A DNA stretch of 64,000 bases from CBDFHC01 sp965247585 (GCA_965247585.1 CBDFHC010000004.1:248001-312000), one strand, 5' to 3'. Counted from the first letter of the stretch, positions 17,494 to 26,585 are shown. Numbers and translations: made by a program. The notes: a model not told the origin generated them from the letters alone.

Positions 17494-18618
17494 ATGACGA
17501 CAGGGCCGATAAATCTGTTTGAGTTCGAGCCGCTGGCGAAGGAGGGGCTTTCCAAGGGGGAGTACGACTTCATAGCCGGGGGCGCGACGGACGAGATAAC
17601 ACTGCGGCGCACCCGGGCGGCCTACGACGCCATAATGCTGCGGCCCAGGGTGCTGACGGACGTGGGCAATCGGGACCTTTCGACGACGGTTCAGGGCCGC
17701 AAGATAAACCTGCCGGTGATGATGGACCCAGCAGGTGACCACGGGAGGGCGCACCCGGACGCGGAGATGGCGACAGCGCGGGCGGCAGGAGCGGCGGGGA
17801 CGGTGATGGCGCTGAGCAGCGGTTCCACGTTCACGCTGGAGCAGGTGGCGCGGGAGGCCACAGGGCCGATCTGGTTTCAGTCATACTTTTTCCGCGACAG
17901 GGAGCTGACGCTGGAGTTCGCCAACCGGGCGGAGGAAGCAGGTTATTCGGCGCTGGTGGTAACGGTGGACTCGAAGGTGCAGCCGAAGCGAGAGCGGAAC
18001 ATCCGGAATCAGTACGTGGGACGGCCTTCGGCGAACTACGCGCACCTGGACCTGGGTCCACAGACCTGGACCTTCAGCGCGGATGCGCCCACCGGATTGA
18101 ACGACTTAAGAGACCCCTCGGCCACGTGGGAGGACCTGGAGTGGCTGGCGGCCAACACCAAGCTGCCGCTGGTGATGAAGGGTGTGATGACCGGAGAGGA
18201 CGGGAGGTTGTGCGCGGAGCACGGTGCGAAGGGGATGATAGTTTCCAACCACGGGGCGCGGAACCTGGACTCGACGTTCTCGACGATTGAGGTGCTGCCG
18301 GAGGTGGCGGATGCAGTGGACGGGCGGATAGAGGTGTATTTAGATGGGGGAATCCGGCGGGGAGCGGACGTGTTCAAGGCGCTGGCGCTGGGGGCCAGGG
18401 CGGTGCTAATAGGCCGGCCGATCTTCTGGGGGCTGGCGGTGGACGGTGAGGCAGGGGTGAGCAAGGTGTTGGGGATTCTGCGGGACGAACTGGATATGGT
18501 TATGGCCCTGTGCGGCACGGCGGACACAGCCAGCATTGACCGGAGCTATCTGGGGGTGTCATCGCCGTTGCTTTCGGCGCTGCCGCCGTCGGGGGGGTTG
18601 GGGGCGGGTGGGCTGTAG
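17494..18618 (+). CDS. FMN-dependent alpha-hydroxyacid oxidase/dehydrogenase-like
   Basis: TIM-barrel flavoenzyme of the glycolate oxidase/L-lactate dehydrogenase family, 374 residues. N-terminal YDFIAGGATDEIT, WFQSYFFRDRE (~128) and TVDSKVQPKRERNIRN (~158) match family motifs. The catalytic base His is about 253 and the substrate Arg 256 in SNHGARNLD, but the usual text is SNHGGRQLD. PAGDHGRAHPDAE also replaces the usual flavin-side sequence, so it is a divergent member. FMN phosphate motifs DGGIRRGADVFKALALGA and IGRP are intact. It follows the VOC gene by five bases. Substrate unknown; the altered active-site strand suggests something other than glycolate or lactate. Confidence 0.85.
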   Translation: MTTGPINLFEFEPLAKEGLSKGEYDFIAGGATDEITLRRTRAAYDAIMLRPRVLTDVGNRDLSTTVQGRKINLPVMMDPAGDHGRAHPDAEMATARAAGAAGTVMALSSGSTFTLEQVAREATGPIWFQSYFFRDRELTLEFANRAEEAGYSALVVTVDSKVQPKRERNIRNQYVGRPSANYAHLDLGPQTWTFSADAPTGLNDLRDPSATWEDLEWLAANTKLPLVMKGVMTGEDGRLCAEHGAKGMIVSNHGARNLDSTFSTIEVLPEVADAVDGRIEVYLDGGIRRGADVFKALALGARAVLIGRPIFWGLAVDGEAGVSKVLGILRDELDMVMALCGTADTASIDRSYLGVSSPLLSALPPSGGLGAGGL

Positions 18619-18751
18619 CGCGCCGGGTGACCCTTTAGACAGTGGGCCAACATGGCGGAACGGTAAAGCGGTATTGGCGCGTCCTTCCCTTCAGCAGGCT
18701 CAAGGTCTGCGAAGAATTAGAGGTTGAACAGTTAATCGAGGAGCAAGGGTG

Positions 18752-18815
18752 GGACATCCTCTCCCCCAACACCCGGATTCTTCGAACTTCACGGACTGAC
18801 TCAGAATCGATCATG
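18752..18815 (+). repeat. FamB-type inverted repeat (diverged)
   Basis: Contains CACCCGGATTCTTCGAACTTCA and then GACTCAGAAT, homologous to 14100-14153 and 18886-18946 but with several substitutions. Confidence 0.6.
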
Positions 18816-18885
18816 TTGGCGTCCGGCACCAGGAAGGATGAAACACCAGGATTGGAATCCGAAGCGTGCGCCAAGGCAGGACTTG

Positions 18886-18946
18886 CTCTCCCACCACACC
18901 CAGATTCTTCGATCCTCACGAACGGACTCAGAATGACATGGTGGGG
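18886..18946 (+). repeat. FamB-type inverted repeat
   Basis: CACCCAGATTCTTCGATCCT followed by CACGAACGGACTCAGAATGAC; nearly the same as 14100-14153. Confidence 0.7.
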
Positions 18947-18956
18947 GGCGGAATGC

Positions 18957-19007
18957 GGTATGGGCTCGTCCTTCCCTTCGACAAGCTCAGGATGAGCGGG
19001 TTGGAGG
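18957..19007 (+). repeat. FamB REP-like palindrome
   Basis: GGCTCGTCCTTCCCTTCGAC and AAGCTCAGGATGAGCGGG make the same hairpin as 12633-12675, with a longer loop side. Confidence 0.7.
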
Positions 19008-19104
19008 CGTAGGAGGCTTATTTTCATAGGGATGACATGACTTGTGCGGACGCTGAACATGCGGCAGGGCACCGCTGAAAGTGCGGAAGAAGTCAACACC
19101 TAAT

Positions 19105-19205
19105 GGCCTCTGAGACTTCCGGCAGCACCACCCAGGTTCCCTGAACTCTCCTTTGTGACTGGTGTTGATTGTGCGCAGGAGACGCCCTTTTGAATGCCGG
19201 ACAGC
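19105..19205 (+). repeat. degenerate FamA copy
   Basis: H1 is reduced to CTCTGAGACTTCCGGCAG. The H2 right arm CCCAGGTTCCCTGAA and the tail CTCCTTTGTGACTGGTGTTG remain. It overlaps the last base of the amidohydrolase stop region. Confidence 0.6.
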
Positions 19206-20584
19206 TAGACCACGGGCCAGCGGGGCGGGAAGGAAGTTTTGGTGCGGGCCATAAGGTCCTCTCCCAACGCCTGAACTTTTTGGATCAGCTCATGTTCGTT
19301 GACGAAGGTGGGCTGGTGGTCCTCCACGACGATGTGACCATCCACGATGACGGTGTGGACGCTACGGCCATCGGCACTGTAGACGAGGCTGTTGACGGGG
19401 TTTAATATGGTGCGCCACTCGGGGCGCTGGGTGTCATATAGGACGAGGTCGGCCTTCTTGCCGGGTTCGATGGCGCCTATATCGTCGCCGAGCCCAAGGG
19501 CGCGGGCGCCGTTGACGGTAGCCATCTCCAGAGCGGTTTCGGCGGGAACCATGCCGACGTCGTTGCGGGCGTCCTTGTAGAGGACGGCGGCGAGGTACAT
19601 GGAGCGGTGCGTCTCGATGAGGTTGGAGTTGTTGCCGGCGTCGGTGCCAAGGCCGACGGTGAGGCCCTTGTCCAGCATTTCGGGCAGAGCGCCGATGCGG
19701 TCCATGCCCAGGGCCATTTTCAGCGCAGCGGTGGGGCACATGACGAGTTTGGTATCGGTATCGGCAAGGATGTTCAGGTCTTCTTCTTCCATGCCGAGGA
19801 CGTGGGCAAGGAGGACGTTGGGACCCAGGGCGCCCAACTGACGAAGGTACTCGGTGGGACGGTGGCCGGTGTCGTGCCGGAACGCCTCCGTGGACTGGGG
19901 GTTGAAGTTGTGGTGCAGGGTGAGGCCGGTGTTGTATTTGTCCGCCAGGGCTTTGGCGGCTTTGAGCAGCTCCGGGGAGGCCATGTTGGTTCCGAAAGGC
20001 ATGGCCCAGGCGGAGAGGCGGCCATCCAACTGCCCGTCCAGCTTCCGGATGGCGCTTTCCATGTTGGCGACGGCTTCCTCGGTGGAGGTGATGGGGATGT
20101 CCAGGGGGTTGGGAACGTCGTTGACGGAGGCGCCGACGACGACGCGGGCACCGGAGTCGCGGTAGGCCTGGAGGCAGGCGTCAAGAAACTTGGTGCTGCC
20201 GGGGTCCAGCATTGTGGTGGTGCCGTACTTGAGGAGCTCGGTGATGGCCAGCAGGGTGACCAGGTACTCCTCTTCCTCGGTGAGCGCTTTCTGGAGCTTG
20301 AAGACGCTGGGGAGGTAACGCTCTCCAAGGTCGTCGGGAAAGATGCCGCGGTTGGCGTGGGCGTAGCTGAGGTGGATGTGGCCGTTGCACATGCCCGGGG
20401 AGACGACCATCTCGGTGGCGTCGATGACACGGTCGGCGGTGACCCCGGAGAGATCCTGGGTCTTGCCGACCCTGGCGATGCGCTGGCCTTCGATGAGGAT
20501 AGCGCCGTCGCGGATTATCCTTCGGCCGCCGTCCAAGGTAAGGACGAAGCGGGCGCCTTCTATTTTGACGGTAGTAGCTGGCAT
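19205..20584 (-). CDS. amidohydrolase (chlorohydrolase/SsnA-type)
   Basis: Metal-dependent deaminase/hydrolase of the TrzA/AtzA/guanine-deaminase-like branch of amidohydrolases, 459 residues. Metal and catalytic motifs in order: the HxH in NGHIHLSYA (~69-71), THH-type LHHNFN near 225, LAHVLGME near 258, and GTDAGNNSN with the final metal Asp near 315. The C-terminal beta-sandwich segment GAIEPGKKADLVLYD is standard. The family acts on aminohydrolase substrates such as s-triazines, 5-methylthioadenosine or guanine; the substrate here is not decided. ATG 20584 has GGAGG 11 bases upstream. Monocistronic. Confidence 0.88.
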   Translation of the reverse strand: MPATTVKIEGARFVLTLDGGRRIIRDGAILIEGQRIARVGKTQDLSGVTADRVIDATEMVVSPGMCNGHIHLSYAHANRGIFPDDLGERYLPSVFKLQKALTEEEEYLVTLLAITELLKYGTTTMLDPGSTKFLDACLQAYRDSGARVVVGASVNDVPNPLDIPITSTEEAVANMESAIRKLDGQLDGRLSAWAMPFGTNMASPELLKAAKALADKYNTGLTLHHNFNPQSTEAFRHDTGHRPTEYLRQLGALGPNVLLAHVLGMEEEDLNILADTDTKLVMCPTAALKMALGMDRIGALPEMLDKGLTVGLGTDAGNNSNLIETHRSMYLAAVLYKDARNDVGMVPAETALEMATVNGARALGLGDDIGAIEPGKKADLVLYDTQRPEWRTILNPVNSLVYSADGRSVHTVIVDGHIVVEDHQPTFVNEHELIQKVQALGEDLMARTKTSFPPRWPVV

Positions 20585-20832
20585 TTGTGGGAGGCCTCCA
20601 GCGCGAAAGTAGCCACGGCGATGGAGTGCGGCGGGGCTGATTGTATCATTGTGGGGTTGCGGGATTACTGTGGGACCACCTGTGGTGTGTTATGTTAACG
20701 GCAATCAGGCTTAGCGATGGGGGTGGGCGCCGCGGAGGGTTAAGAATCATTGGGCGGTGGTTCCCACCCACTCCCGATTCACAAACGCTCATGTGGACCT
20801 TGGGGCTGCGTCCCTAGGCCGCGATGAAGTTT

Positions 20833-20930
20833 ATTTCTGAGGGACGCCCTCATCCGCCAAAGGCGGACCGGCATGGGACCCATCCGCCTCGGGCGGACTG
20901 CAATCTCCTGAGTGGTTGGGGATAGAAGTA
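20833..20930 (+). repeat. FamA copy with a chain of substituted hairpins
   Basis: H1 is CTGAGGG-ACG-CCCTCA at 20837-20852. In place of H2 come TCCGCC-AAA-GGCGGA, ATGGG-A-CCCAT and TCCGCC-TCG-GGCGGA in series, then CTCCTGAGTGGTTGGGG. Sequence has changed while stems are kept. A short leader-like GGTGGTTCCCACCCACTCCC lies at about 20756-20775. The rest of the gap 20585-20977 holds nothing else recognisable. Confidence 0.75.
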
Positions 20931-20977
20931 AAGTGCGTCCTATGGTTAAGGCAAGGAAAAGAATTGAAAGGAGCAAG

Positions 20978-21445
20978 ATGTCTACACGAACGAAACCGCA
21001 TTACCTGGAGCTGTTGAACACGATTGCGATTCAGGAGAGGGGCGCGGGGGTGTTTCTTAAGGCGTGGGCTGAAAAGACGCCGGACGAGGGACTGAGGGCG
21101 GACCTGGAACTGGTGGCCCGGAGGGAGACGTCACATTACGACGTGTTTGCGCGGCGCATTGAGGAGCTGGGCTTCTCGTTGGAGGATCGGGAGATGCCGG
21201 AGGCGGAGGAGCGGCGGAGGGTGTTGGGGTCCGACATGAGCGACATGGAGAAGATAGCTTGGCGGAAGGCGCAGATGGCGGGGCAGAAGGGTCCCAGCAT
21301 CCGGGAGCGGTACGTGGCGGCGGCGGCGGACGAGACGGTGGACGCGCTGACGCAATCGTTCCTGCGGTGGTTCGCGGACGTGGAGGCGGACTCCGGAGCA
21401 CTGCTGGAGCAGGCTTACAAAAGAATCGAGGCGCAGGGCGGGTGA
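20978..21445 (+). CDS. ferritin-like four-helix protein
   Basis: A 155-residue, all-helical protein. Candidate di-iron ligands are E in QERGAG (~17), the ExxH motif in RRETSHYDVF (~49), E in AADETVD (~118) and E in DVEADSG (~136). This spacing fits a ferritin-like/rubrerythrin-type bundle; a role in iron handling or oxidative stress is inferred from the fold only. ATG 20978 follows AAAGGAG at a good distance; an upstream frame to 20912 adds 22 unlikely residues. It stands just upstream of the decayed DUF1800 block, with 228 bases between. Confidence 0.6.
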   Translation: MSTRTKPHYLELLNTIAIQERGAGVFLKAWAEKTPDEGLRADLELVARRETSHYDVFARRIEELGFSLEDREMPEAEERRRVLGSDMSDMEKIAWRKAQMAGQKGPSIRERYVAAAADETVDALTQSFLRWFADVEADSGALLEQAYKRIEAQGG

Positions 21446-21673
21446 GGGCAAAGGGAACGCGGGACGCAGGGGCCGCCGTGTTTTCAAGCCCAGTCCAGGC
21501 GGATTGAAAAGGCGATCACCGGTTTGGGAGCATAATTACGGTTTCATGCATAATATGCGCATAACGCGCCGACACATATATGCTACATCCCGTCATTGAT
21601 AGCCAACTAGAGGAATTTTAACGTGTTATCTACAGTTAACCTAACTTCAATTCTGCAAGGAGGGTCTGGAATA

Positions 21674-23072
21674 TGCCCGGTGAGACGGACATAGCGCTAA
21701 TGGCCCACCTCATGCGGCGTGCGGGCTTCGGCGCCGTCCGTGAGGAAGTGGAAAGAAGAGCCGAAGGGGTACGAAGCCACGGTGGAGGAGTAGCTGAACC
21801 CGGAGGGGCAGCCTCCGTTTGACGAGGACCTGGCCCAGCGCCACCTGATAGGAGGAAAGCTGGGAAACGGGGTGATGGAGAGCCAGGGGCTGTGGATGCA
21901 CCGGATGATCACTACTCAGCGGCCGCTGGAGGAGAAGATGACGCTCTTCTGGCACTCGATATTGTGCACCGGTGATGCCAAGGTGGACCCTGGCCGGACG
22001 ACGGACACGCATATCAGCCTGCTACGAGAGCATGCCCTGGGTGATATCAGGGATATGCTGCTTGCGCTGTCCAGGGACCCGGCGATGGTGATCTACCTGG
22101 ACAACAGGTATTTCCACAAGGACGCGCCCAACGAGAACTACGGCCGAGAGCTGTTAGAGCTGTTTTCAATGGGGTGGGAAACTATACGGAGCAGGACGTG
22201 AAGATGGCAGCCCGGGCGTTCACGGGCTGGACGACCAGAGGGGTCTGGACGAACCTGCGTTACCAGCGACACCCCTACGAGTTTGTTTACGTTCCGGACG
22301 ACCACGATGACAGCGAGGAGGTGTTCCTGGGGCAGCGGGGAAGGTTCAACGGTGAGGACATAATAGACATCATAGTGAGACAGCCGGCGACGGCGCGGTT
22401 CATAGGCAGGCACCTGTACAACTACTTTGTGGTGGATGAGCCGCAGGTGCCGGCGTGGCCGATCATGGCGCCACGGGACGGAGCGGCGGTGAACATATTG
22501 GCGGACGCCTACCTACAGTCGAGGCACAATATGCGAGAAGTCTTACGGGTGCTGTTCAACTCCGACTTCCTCAAGGACGAGAGCGTAAGGTTCGCCAGGA
22601 TTAAGAGCCCGGTGGAGGTGGTGGTGGGTACGATGAAGCTGGTATGGGACCACCAGGTGCCGCATCCGGACGTGGAGGCGCTGGTTCTCCAGGCATCGTA
22701 CATGGGCCAGATCATCATGAATCCACCCAGTGTGGAATGGTGGCACAGCGGGAAAGAGTGGATTAACACCGGTTCGCTAGTAAACCGGATAAACCTTGTG
22801 GCCAACCGCATCGGCAACACCAGCCTTCCGGGGGTCCGTTCGATCAATGACCGGCTGAGCGCGCAGAGCGGGGAGCTGTCTGCGGGGGACTTCGTGGACG
22901 GCTGCCTGGAATTGATGGGGTCTCAGAAGAGACGCGGAAGACGCTGGTGGGCCACGCGGAGCGGGGCGGGGAGTTCAAGCGCGGCAGTGAGGAAGAGCGC
23001 ATCGCCTTCGGAAACAGGGTGGCGCAAATGCTGCACCTGATGGCAGCGTCTAGAGAGTACCAGTTCGCGTAA
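21674..23072 (+). pseudogene. DUF1800 gene, inactivated by frameshifts and a stop
   Basis: Reads as a DUF1800 protein in pieces. It begins TDIALMAHLMRRAGFGAVREE, shifts frame near 21765-21772, meets TAG right after TVEE (about 21790), continues to APNENYGRELLELFSMG, loses a base in the G-run near 22172, continues as NYTEQDVKMAARAFTGW through VVGTMKLVW and MNPPSVEWWHSGKEW, and shifts again near 22920. It ends SREYQFA-stop at 23070-23072. The intact paralogue at 56907-58328 shows what is missing. Four separate lesions argue for real decay and not sequencing error. The ribosome site AAGGAGG before ATG 21674 is still present. Confidence 0.9.
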
Positions 23073-23090
23073 ATCAACCAGGAGGTATAA

Positions 23091-23248
23091 ATGACGACGA
23101 CAATAAAAGACCCGGTGCTGGTGGTGATCCAACTTTCCGGTGGCAACGACTACATGAACACGGTGATCCCGTACAGCGACGGACTGTACTACGACTTCCG
23201 ACCGGTGTTAGGGATACCGGCGGAGGACGTGCTGCCTGGAGTGAACTT
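23091..23248 (+). pseudogene. DUF1501 N-terminal stub
   Basis: ATG 23091, nine bases after GGAGG, starts [20 protein letters not shown], the hallmark opening of DUF1501 proteins. It runs about 50 residues before the sequence becomes an NHL protein in another frame; most of the ~400-residue gene is deleted. DUF1501 genes usually sit next to DUF1800 genes, as here, so the ancestral order was DUF1800-DUF1501-NHL. Confidence 0.8.
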
Positions 23249-23722
23249 TGGGCAAGGGCTGCCCAGGGCATTGGCGGCGACGGGGAGCTGAACTATCCGT
23301 GGAGAATAACGTCTGACGGCGAAGGGAATATCTTCGTGGCGGACTGGTGTAACGACCGAATACAGAAGTTCAGCACCGACGGAAAGTTCTTGATGAAGTT
23401 CGGGTCGTCCGGCAGCGGGGAAGGACAGTTCAACCGGCCGTCGGGTATGGCAGTGGACAAGGACGGGGACATCTATGTGACGGACTGGCTAAACAACCTG
23501 GTGCAGGTGTTCGACGGCGATGGCAACTTCGTGACGGTATGGACGGGGGACGCGACGCTGTCAAAGTGGGCGGAGCTACAGCTTGCGGGGAGCCCGGACG
23601 CGATAGAGGAGCTGGACAAGGACTTCTTCCAGCCGATAACGGTAGACGTGGCGGAGGACGGGAGAATACTGGTGCTGAACTGCCGGCGGGACCGGATACA
23701 GGTGTACAAGAAGGGCGGTTGA
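23249..23722 (+). pseudogene. NHL-repeat protein, C-terminal fragment
   Basis: From about 23249 the third frame reads as NHL beta-propeller blades: GNIFVADWCNDRIQKFSTDG, FGSSGSGEGQFNRPSGMAVD, DGDIYVTDWLNNLVQVF, ending RDRIQVYKKGG at 23722. This equals roughly the last half of the intact NHL protein at 55787-56794. No start or ribosome site of its own is seen, and the 5' end is fused to the DUF1501 stub by deletion. Probably not expressed as a folded product. Confidence 0.8.
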
Positions 23723-23724
23723 AG

Positions 23725-23845
23725 TTTTTAAAGCTGATTTCTAAGGGACACCCTCAGACTCCCGGCAGCCACCACTCAGGTTCCCTGCAGCTTCCTGGAT
23801 GGTTGGCATTAATCATGCGCTGAGGGTGTCCTTTCGAAGGTTGGC
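23725..23845 (+). repeat. FamA repeat copy (H1+H2+tail)
   Basis: H1 CTAAGGGACACCCTCAG at 23741-23757; right arm CTCAGGTTCCCTGCAG; tail TTCCTGGATGGTTGGCATTAATC, then CTGAGGGTGTCCTTTCGAAGG. It separates two pseudogenes. Confidence 0.8.
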
Positions 23846-23846
23846 G

Positions 23847-24989
23847 CTAGATCCAGCGCCGGAGCCAGTGCTTCTCGTAGAGGAGCTTGCCCCAGTGCCA
23901 GCGGAGACCGGGTCCCTTCATACGAACGTCCGGGGCGGGTGTGGCACAGAAGTTGCCCGACACATAGGCGGCGCGACCGCCGCCCACCTCCAGAAATCAA
24001 GAGCCTTCCCCGCCAAAGTGGCCGGGCTGAGACAGTGCGGCTCACAGCCTCGGCCTGGCCGTGGGCAAAGGCCCCCGCCTTGGGCAGATGGAGGCCGGAG
24101 GCGACGGGTATCAGGTTGATGTCCTCGATGGAGAAGACGCCGGTAAAGGGGGTCTCCATGGTATGCGAGTCTACGTCACTGATCCAACCAGAGCTGCCGG
24201 CCCGTGGCGATTGGGCCACGACCGCAGCGGGGAGGTGGAGCGGAATGTATAGAAGAGGTCTGTGTTGTGGGACGCACCGCCATCGAAGTGGAGCTAAGGA
24301 GGCGAACCGTGGACTTCGGTGAGGCGGCTGCCAGGGTGGTAGGTGATGTTGGCGGCCAGGAGCATCTCCACGACGGCTTGTCCTGCGGCAGGACCAGCCA
24401 CGGGTAACGGCTGTTGCTCCGGGGCGAACATGTGGACCTCGCAGCGGCTGCGAATACCGAGGCGGCGCAGGTGGCCGTCTACCAGCAGAGCGGTCTCGTA
24501 GGGCGCGGCGGGGCACTTGTAGCGGGCGCCGCCGATGACGACGCTGACAACCCCGCCTTCAAAGTTACGCAGAGCGTCCCGGGCAGCGGCGGCACCATCC
24601 AGTGTGTAGACGTTGAAGCCAGCGGAGACGAGCCCGGGAACCGATTGTAGCGCCAGGTCGGCGCCCAAGGAGACCACCAAATGATCGAAGTCCAGGACGG
24701 AAACACCTACACGGACGCGCCGCTATTCAGGGTCTATGGAGGTGACGGAGTCGTTAAGCCACTCCACACCACGGCGTTGGAGGCGCTCCAAACCCTTAGA
24801 AATCTTTTCTGGGCGGCGCTGACCGGTCATGACCCAGAGCAACGATGGCGAGAAGGTGTGTCTCGGCTCGCGGTCCACCAGGACAATTCGGTGGCGGCGG
24901 CCCAAGCGGCGGCGCAGACGGACGGCGGTGACAAAGCCACCAACGCCACTGCCTAGAACGACTGTAGTTGTAAGGTGCGGGTCTCTCAT
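23847..24989 (-). pseudogene. FAD/NAD(P) oxidoreductase (sulfide:quinone reductase-like), broken
   Basis: Reads leftward from VVLGSGVGGFVTAVRLRRRL (FAD Rossmann motif), through a TAG at 24723-24725 in the same frame, then LVVSLGADLALQSVPGL and VVIGGARYKCPAAPYETALL to a second stop near 24294. After a frameshift it resumes with METPFTGVFSIEDINLIPVA and LPKAGAFAHGQAEAV. After another shift it ends RWHWGKLLYEKHWLRRWI-stop at 23847. The layout is that of type II NADH dehydrogenase/sulfide:quinone oxidoreductase relatives. Two or more stops and two or more frameshifts make it non-functional. It adjoins the decayed DUF1800 block, so 21.7-25.0 kb is a decay zone. Confidence 0.85.
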
Positions 24990-25018
24990 GGGTAGCTCCC
25001 CCTGAGGGGACGCTGATG

Positions 25019-25855
25019 CTAACCATCCATGTGGATGAACTCCCGAGCGGCGGCTATTAGCTCAGCGGGCTTGTCGATATGCACATCGTGACCGGTGCCG
25101 GGAATGTCAACGTTGCGAAGGCCCGGGTTTGCGCTTTTCATCCGCTGGACCAACTGGTCGGAGACGAAGAGGCTCTCGGTACCGCGGACGTGGAGGATGG
25201 GACAGGTGATGGTCTCAAGGCTCCGCCAGTAGCGGGCGGTAAGCTCAGGGGTCAAGGGAGCGGTGCCGAACAGTTGAGGATCGGCCTTCCAGACCCATTT
25301 GCCGTCGGAGCGCTGCGTGGTCTTGTCAGCGGCGTCCTTGCGCATGGCGACGTCAGGGGCCCAGGGGTTGCGGAGGCGGAGGAAGGCAACCACGTCGTCC
25401 AAGCTGTCAAGCTGGTGCGGCGTGGCGGGGCGGGCGGCCACCTCTCGCGCACTCTCGGGGCTGCGCTCCGGGGCGATGTCCACCATGATTATGCTGGCGA
25501 CCTTGTCCTGGTGCCTGGGGGTGTAGAGCATGGAGTGCCAGCCGCCCATGGAGTGTCCTACGGGGGCCACCTTGTCCAAGGAGAGGACGTCAATGAAGGC
25601 GGCGAGGTCTTCGACGTACCGGTCGCGATCATAGCCGTCGGCGGCCCACTGGGTGCCACCGTGGCCCCGTTGGTCGATGGCGTAGACGTGGAAATCAGAT
25701 GAAAAGGCCCGGGCGAATTGGTCCCAGACGTGGGCCTGGCCGGTGTGGCCGTGAATACAAACCATGGGAGGCTTGCCCTCAGTACCCCAGTCCAGGTAGC
25801 GGAAGCGGAGGTTGTTGATCTGGACAGATTTCTCAGTGGCGCTGGCGGTGGTCAC
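25019..25855 (-). CDS. alpha/beta-fold hydrolase
   Basis: A 278-residue hydrolase with the full catalytic layout: oxyanion motif HGHTGQAHVWDQ near 35, nucleophile Ser in GHSMGGWHS near 100, an acid after the cap near 225 (HVRGTESLFVSDQ), and His in GTGHDVHIDKP near 258. The cap segment near 140-205 is helical. Activity could be esterase, C-C bond hydrolase or haloperoxidase-type; sequence does not decide. GTG 25855 is preferred with GGAG seven bases upstream; the longer open frame to 26044 is not supported. Divergent from the gene at 26059. Confidence 0.88.
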   Translation of the reverse strand: MTTASATEKSVQINNLRFRYLDWGTEGKPPMVCIHGHTGQAHVWDQFARAFSSDFHVYAIDQRGHGGTQWAADGYDRDRYVEDLAAFIDVLSLDKVAPVGHSMGGWHSMLYTPRHQDKVASIIMVDIAPERSPESAREVAARPATPHQLDSLDDVVAFLRLRNPWAPDVAMRKDAADKTTQRSDGKWVWKADPQLFGTAPLTPELTARYWRSLETITCPILHVRGTESLFVSDQLVQRMKSANPGLRNVDIPGTGHDVHIDKPAELIAAAREFIHMDG

Positions 25856-26058
25856 AAAAGACTCCAGAGGTGAAGGGTTGGAGTAGGGGCATTGTAGCAG
25901 CGGCAGTATTGGCTGGCGAATGGGTATAGGCAGTTTATCGACAAGGGAGAGCCGGTTAGCAGACCAGGCTTCGAGAGTTTGGCGGGTAGTTGGTCGAAGA
26001 TACGGGATGATATAGTGTTGGCGCCGAGGGACGGGAACGACCAACTGGGAGGGCCGTA

Positions 26059-26529
26059 GTGATAATTCGAACGGAGCCTAAAGAGTTCCTCATGTACTCG
26101 GTGTACCTGATATTCGACCGGGAGAACCCGGACGCGGAAGACCAGGCGGTGCGAGAGTACCTAGAGCGGAACATGCTGGAGCCGAAGCGCCAAGGGCCGA
26201 CGACACACGAGGACCGCGAGTGCGAGATGATGTACTTTGGCGGGTGCTACGTAGGGCGGCACCTGGACGCGCTGGTGCACATTCAAACGATGGCGGTGCA
26301 GCGGGAGATGGTGGAGGCGGAGGTGCGTGAGCCGGTGGCGGAGGTGATGGGTGCGTCCCACCCCGGGATAGGGGAGGTGATAGACCGGCTGACGGAGAAG
26401 CTGCTAGAGGACTCCGGGTTCGAGACGACGAAGGAGGGGCAGCTACTGTTCACGGTGGACCGGGACGCGGTACACCGGCAGGCGCTGGAGATGGCGGCGT
26501 CGGTGAAGGGGGAGGGCGGCGGGGAGTAG
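26059..26529 (+). CDS. hypothetical protein, 156 residues
   Basis: Not recognised. GTG 26059 has GGGAGGG eight bases upstream; an internal ATG (26092) begins the better-conserved-looking MYSVYLIFDRENPDAEDQAV. The protein is acidic, mixed alpha/beta, with CEMMYFGGCYVGRHLDALVH in the middle and a helical C-terminal half with many Glu. No membrane segment or signal peptide. G-rich codon use matches real neighbours, so I think it is coding. Confidence 0.6.
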   Translation: MIIRTEPKEFLMYSVYLIFDRENPDAEDQAVREYLERNMLEPKRQGPTTHEDRECEMMYFGGCYVGRHLDALVHIQTMAVQREMVEAEVREPVAEVMGASHPGIGEVIDRLTEKLLEDSGFETTKEGQLLFTVDRDAVHRQALEMAASVKGEGGGE

Positions 26530-26540
26530 GGGGTGGATAG

Positions 26541-26585
26541 CAGTATGGGCTCGTACTTCGAGGGCCTCAGTATGAGCGGGTTGGA
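26541..26585 (+). repeat. FamB REP-like palindrome
   Basis: GGGCTCGTACTTCGAGGGCC then TCAGTATGAGCGGG; homologous to 12633-12675. It shows a compensatory pair: GTAC in the left arm faces GTAT in the right where others have GTCC and GGAT. Confidence 0.7.

Larger units (their letters stand above)
18619..19204. other. repeat-filled gap between convergent genes
   Basis: Nearly 590 bases with no gene. It contains at least four FamB elements (18677-18715 degenerate, 18752-18815, 18886-18946, 18957-19007) and a degenerate FamA copy (19105-19205). It is the densest repeat island in the window and lies between two converging transcripts. Confidence 0.7.

Noticed and set aside
21541..21570. Possible dif-like site (CATGCATAATATGCGCATAA)
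   Set aside because: Only the CATAA pieces resemble dif; the two XerC/XerD arms do not align to the 28-bp consensus, and the site is 40 kb from the skew switch.
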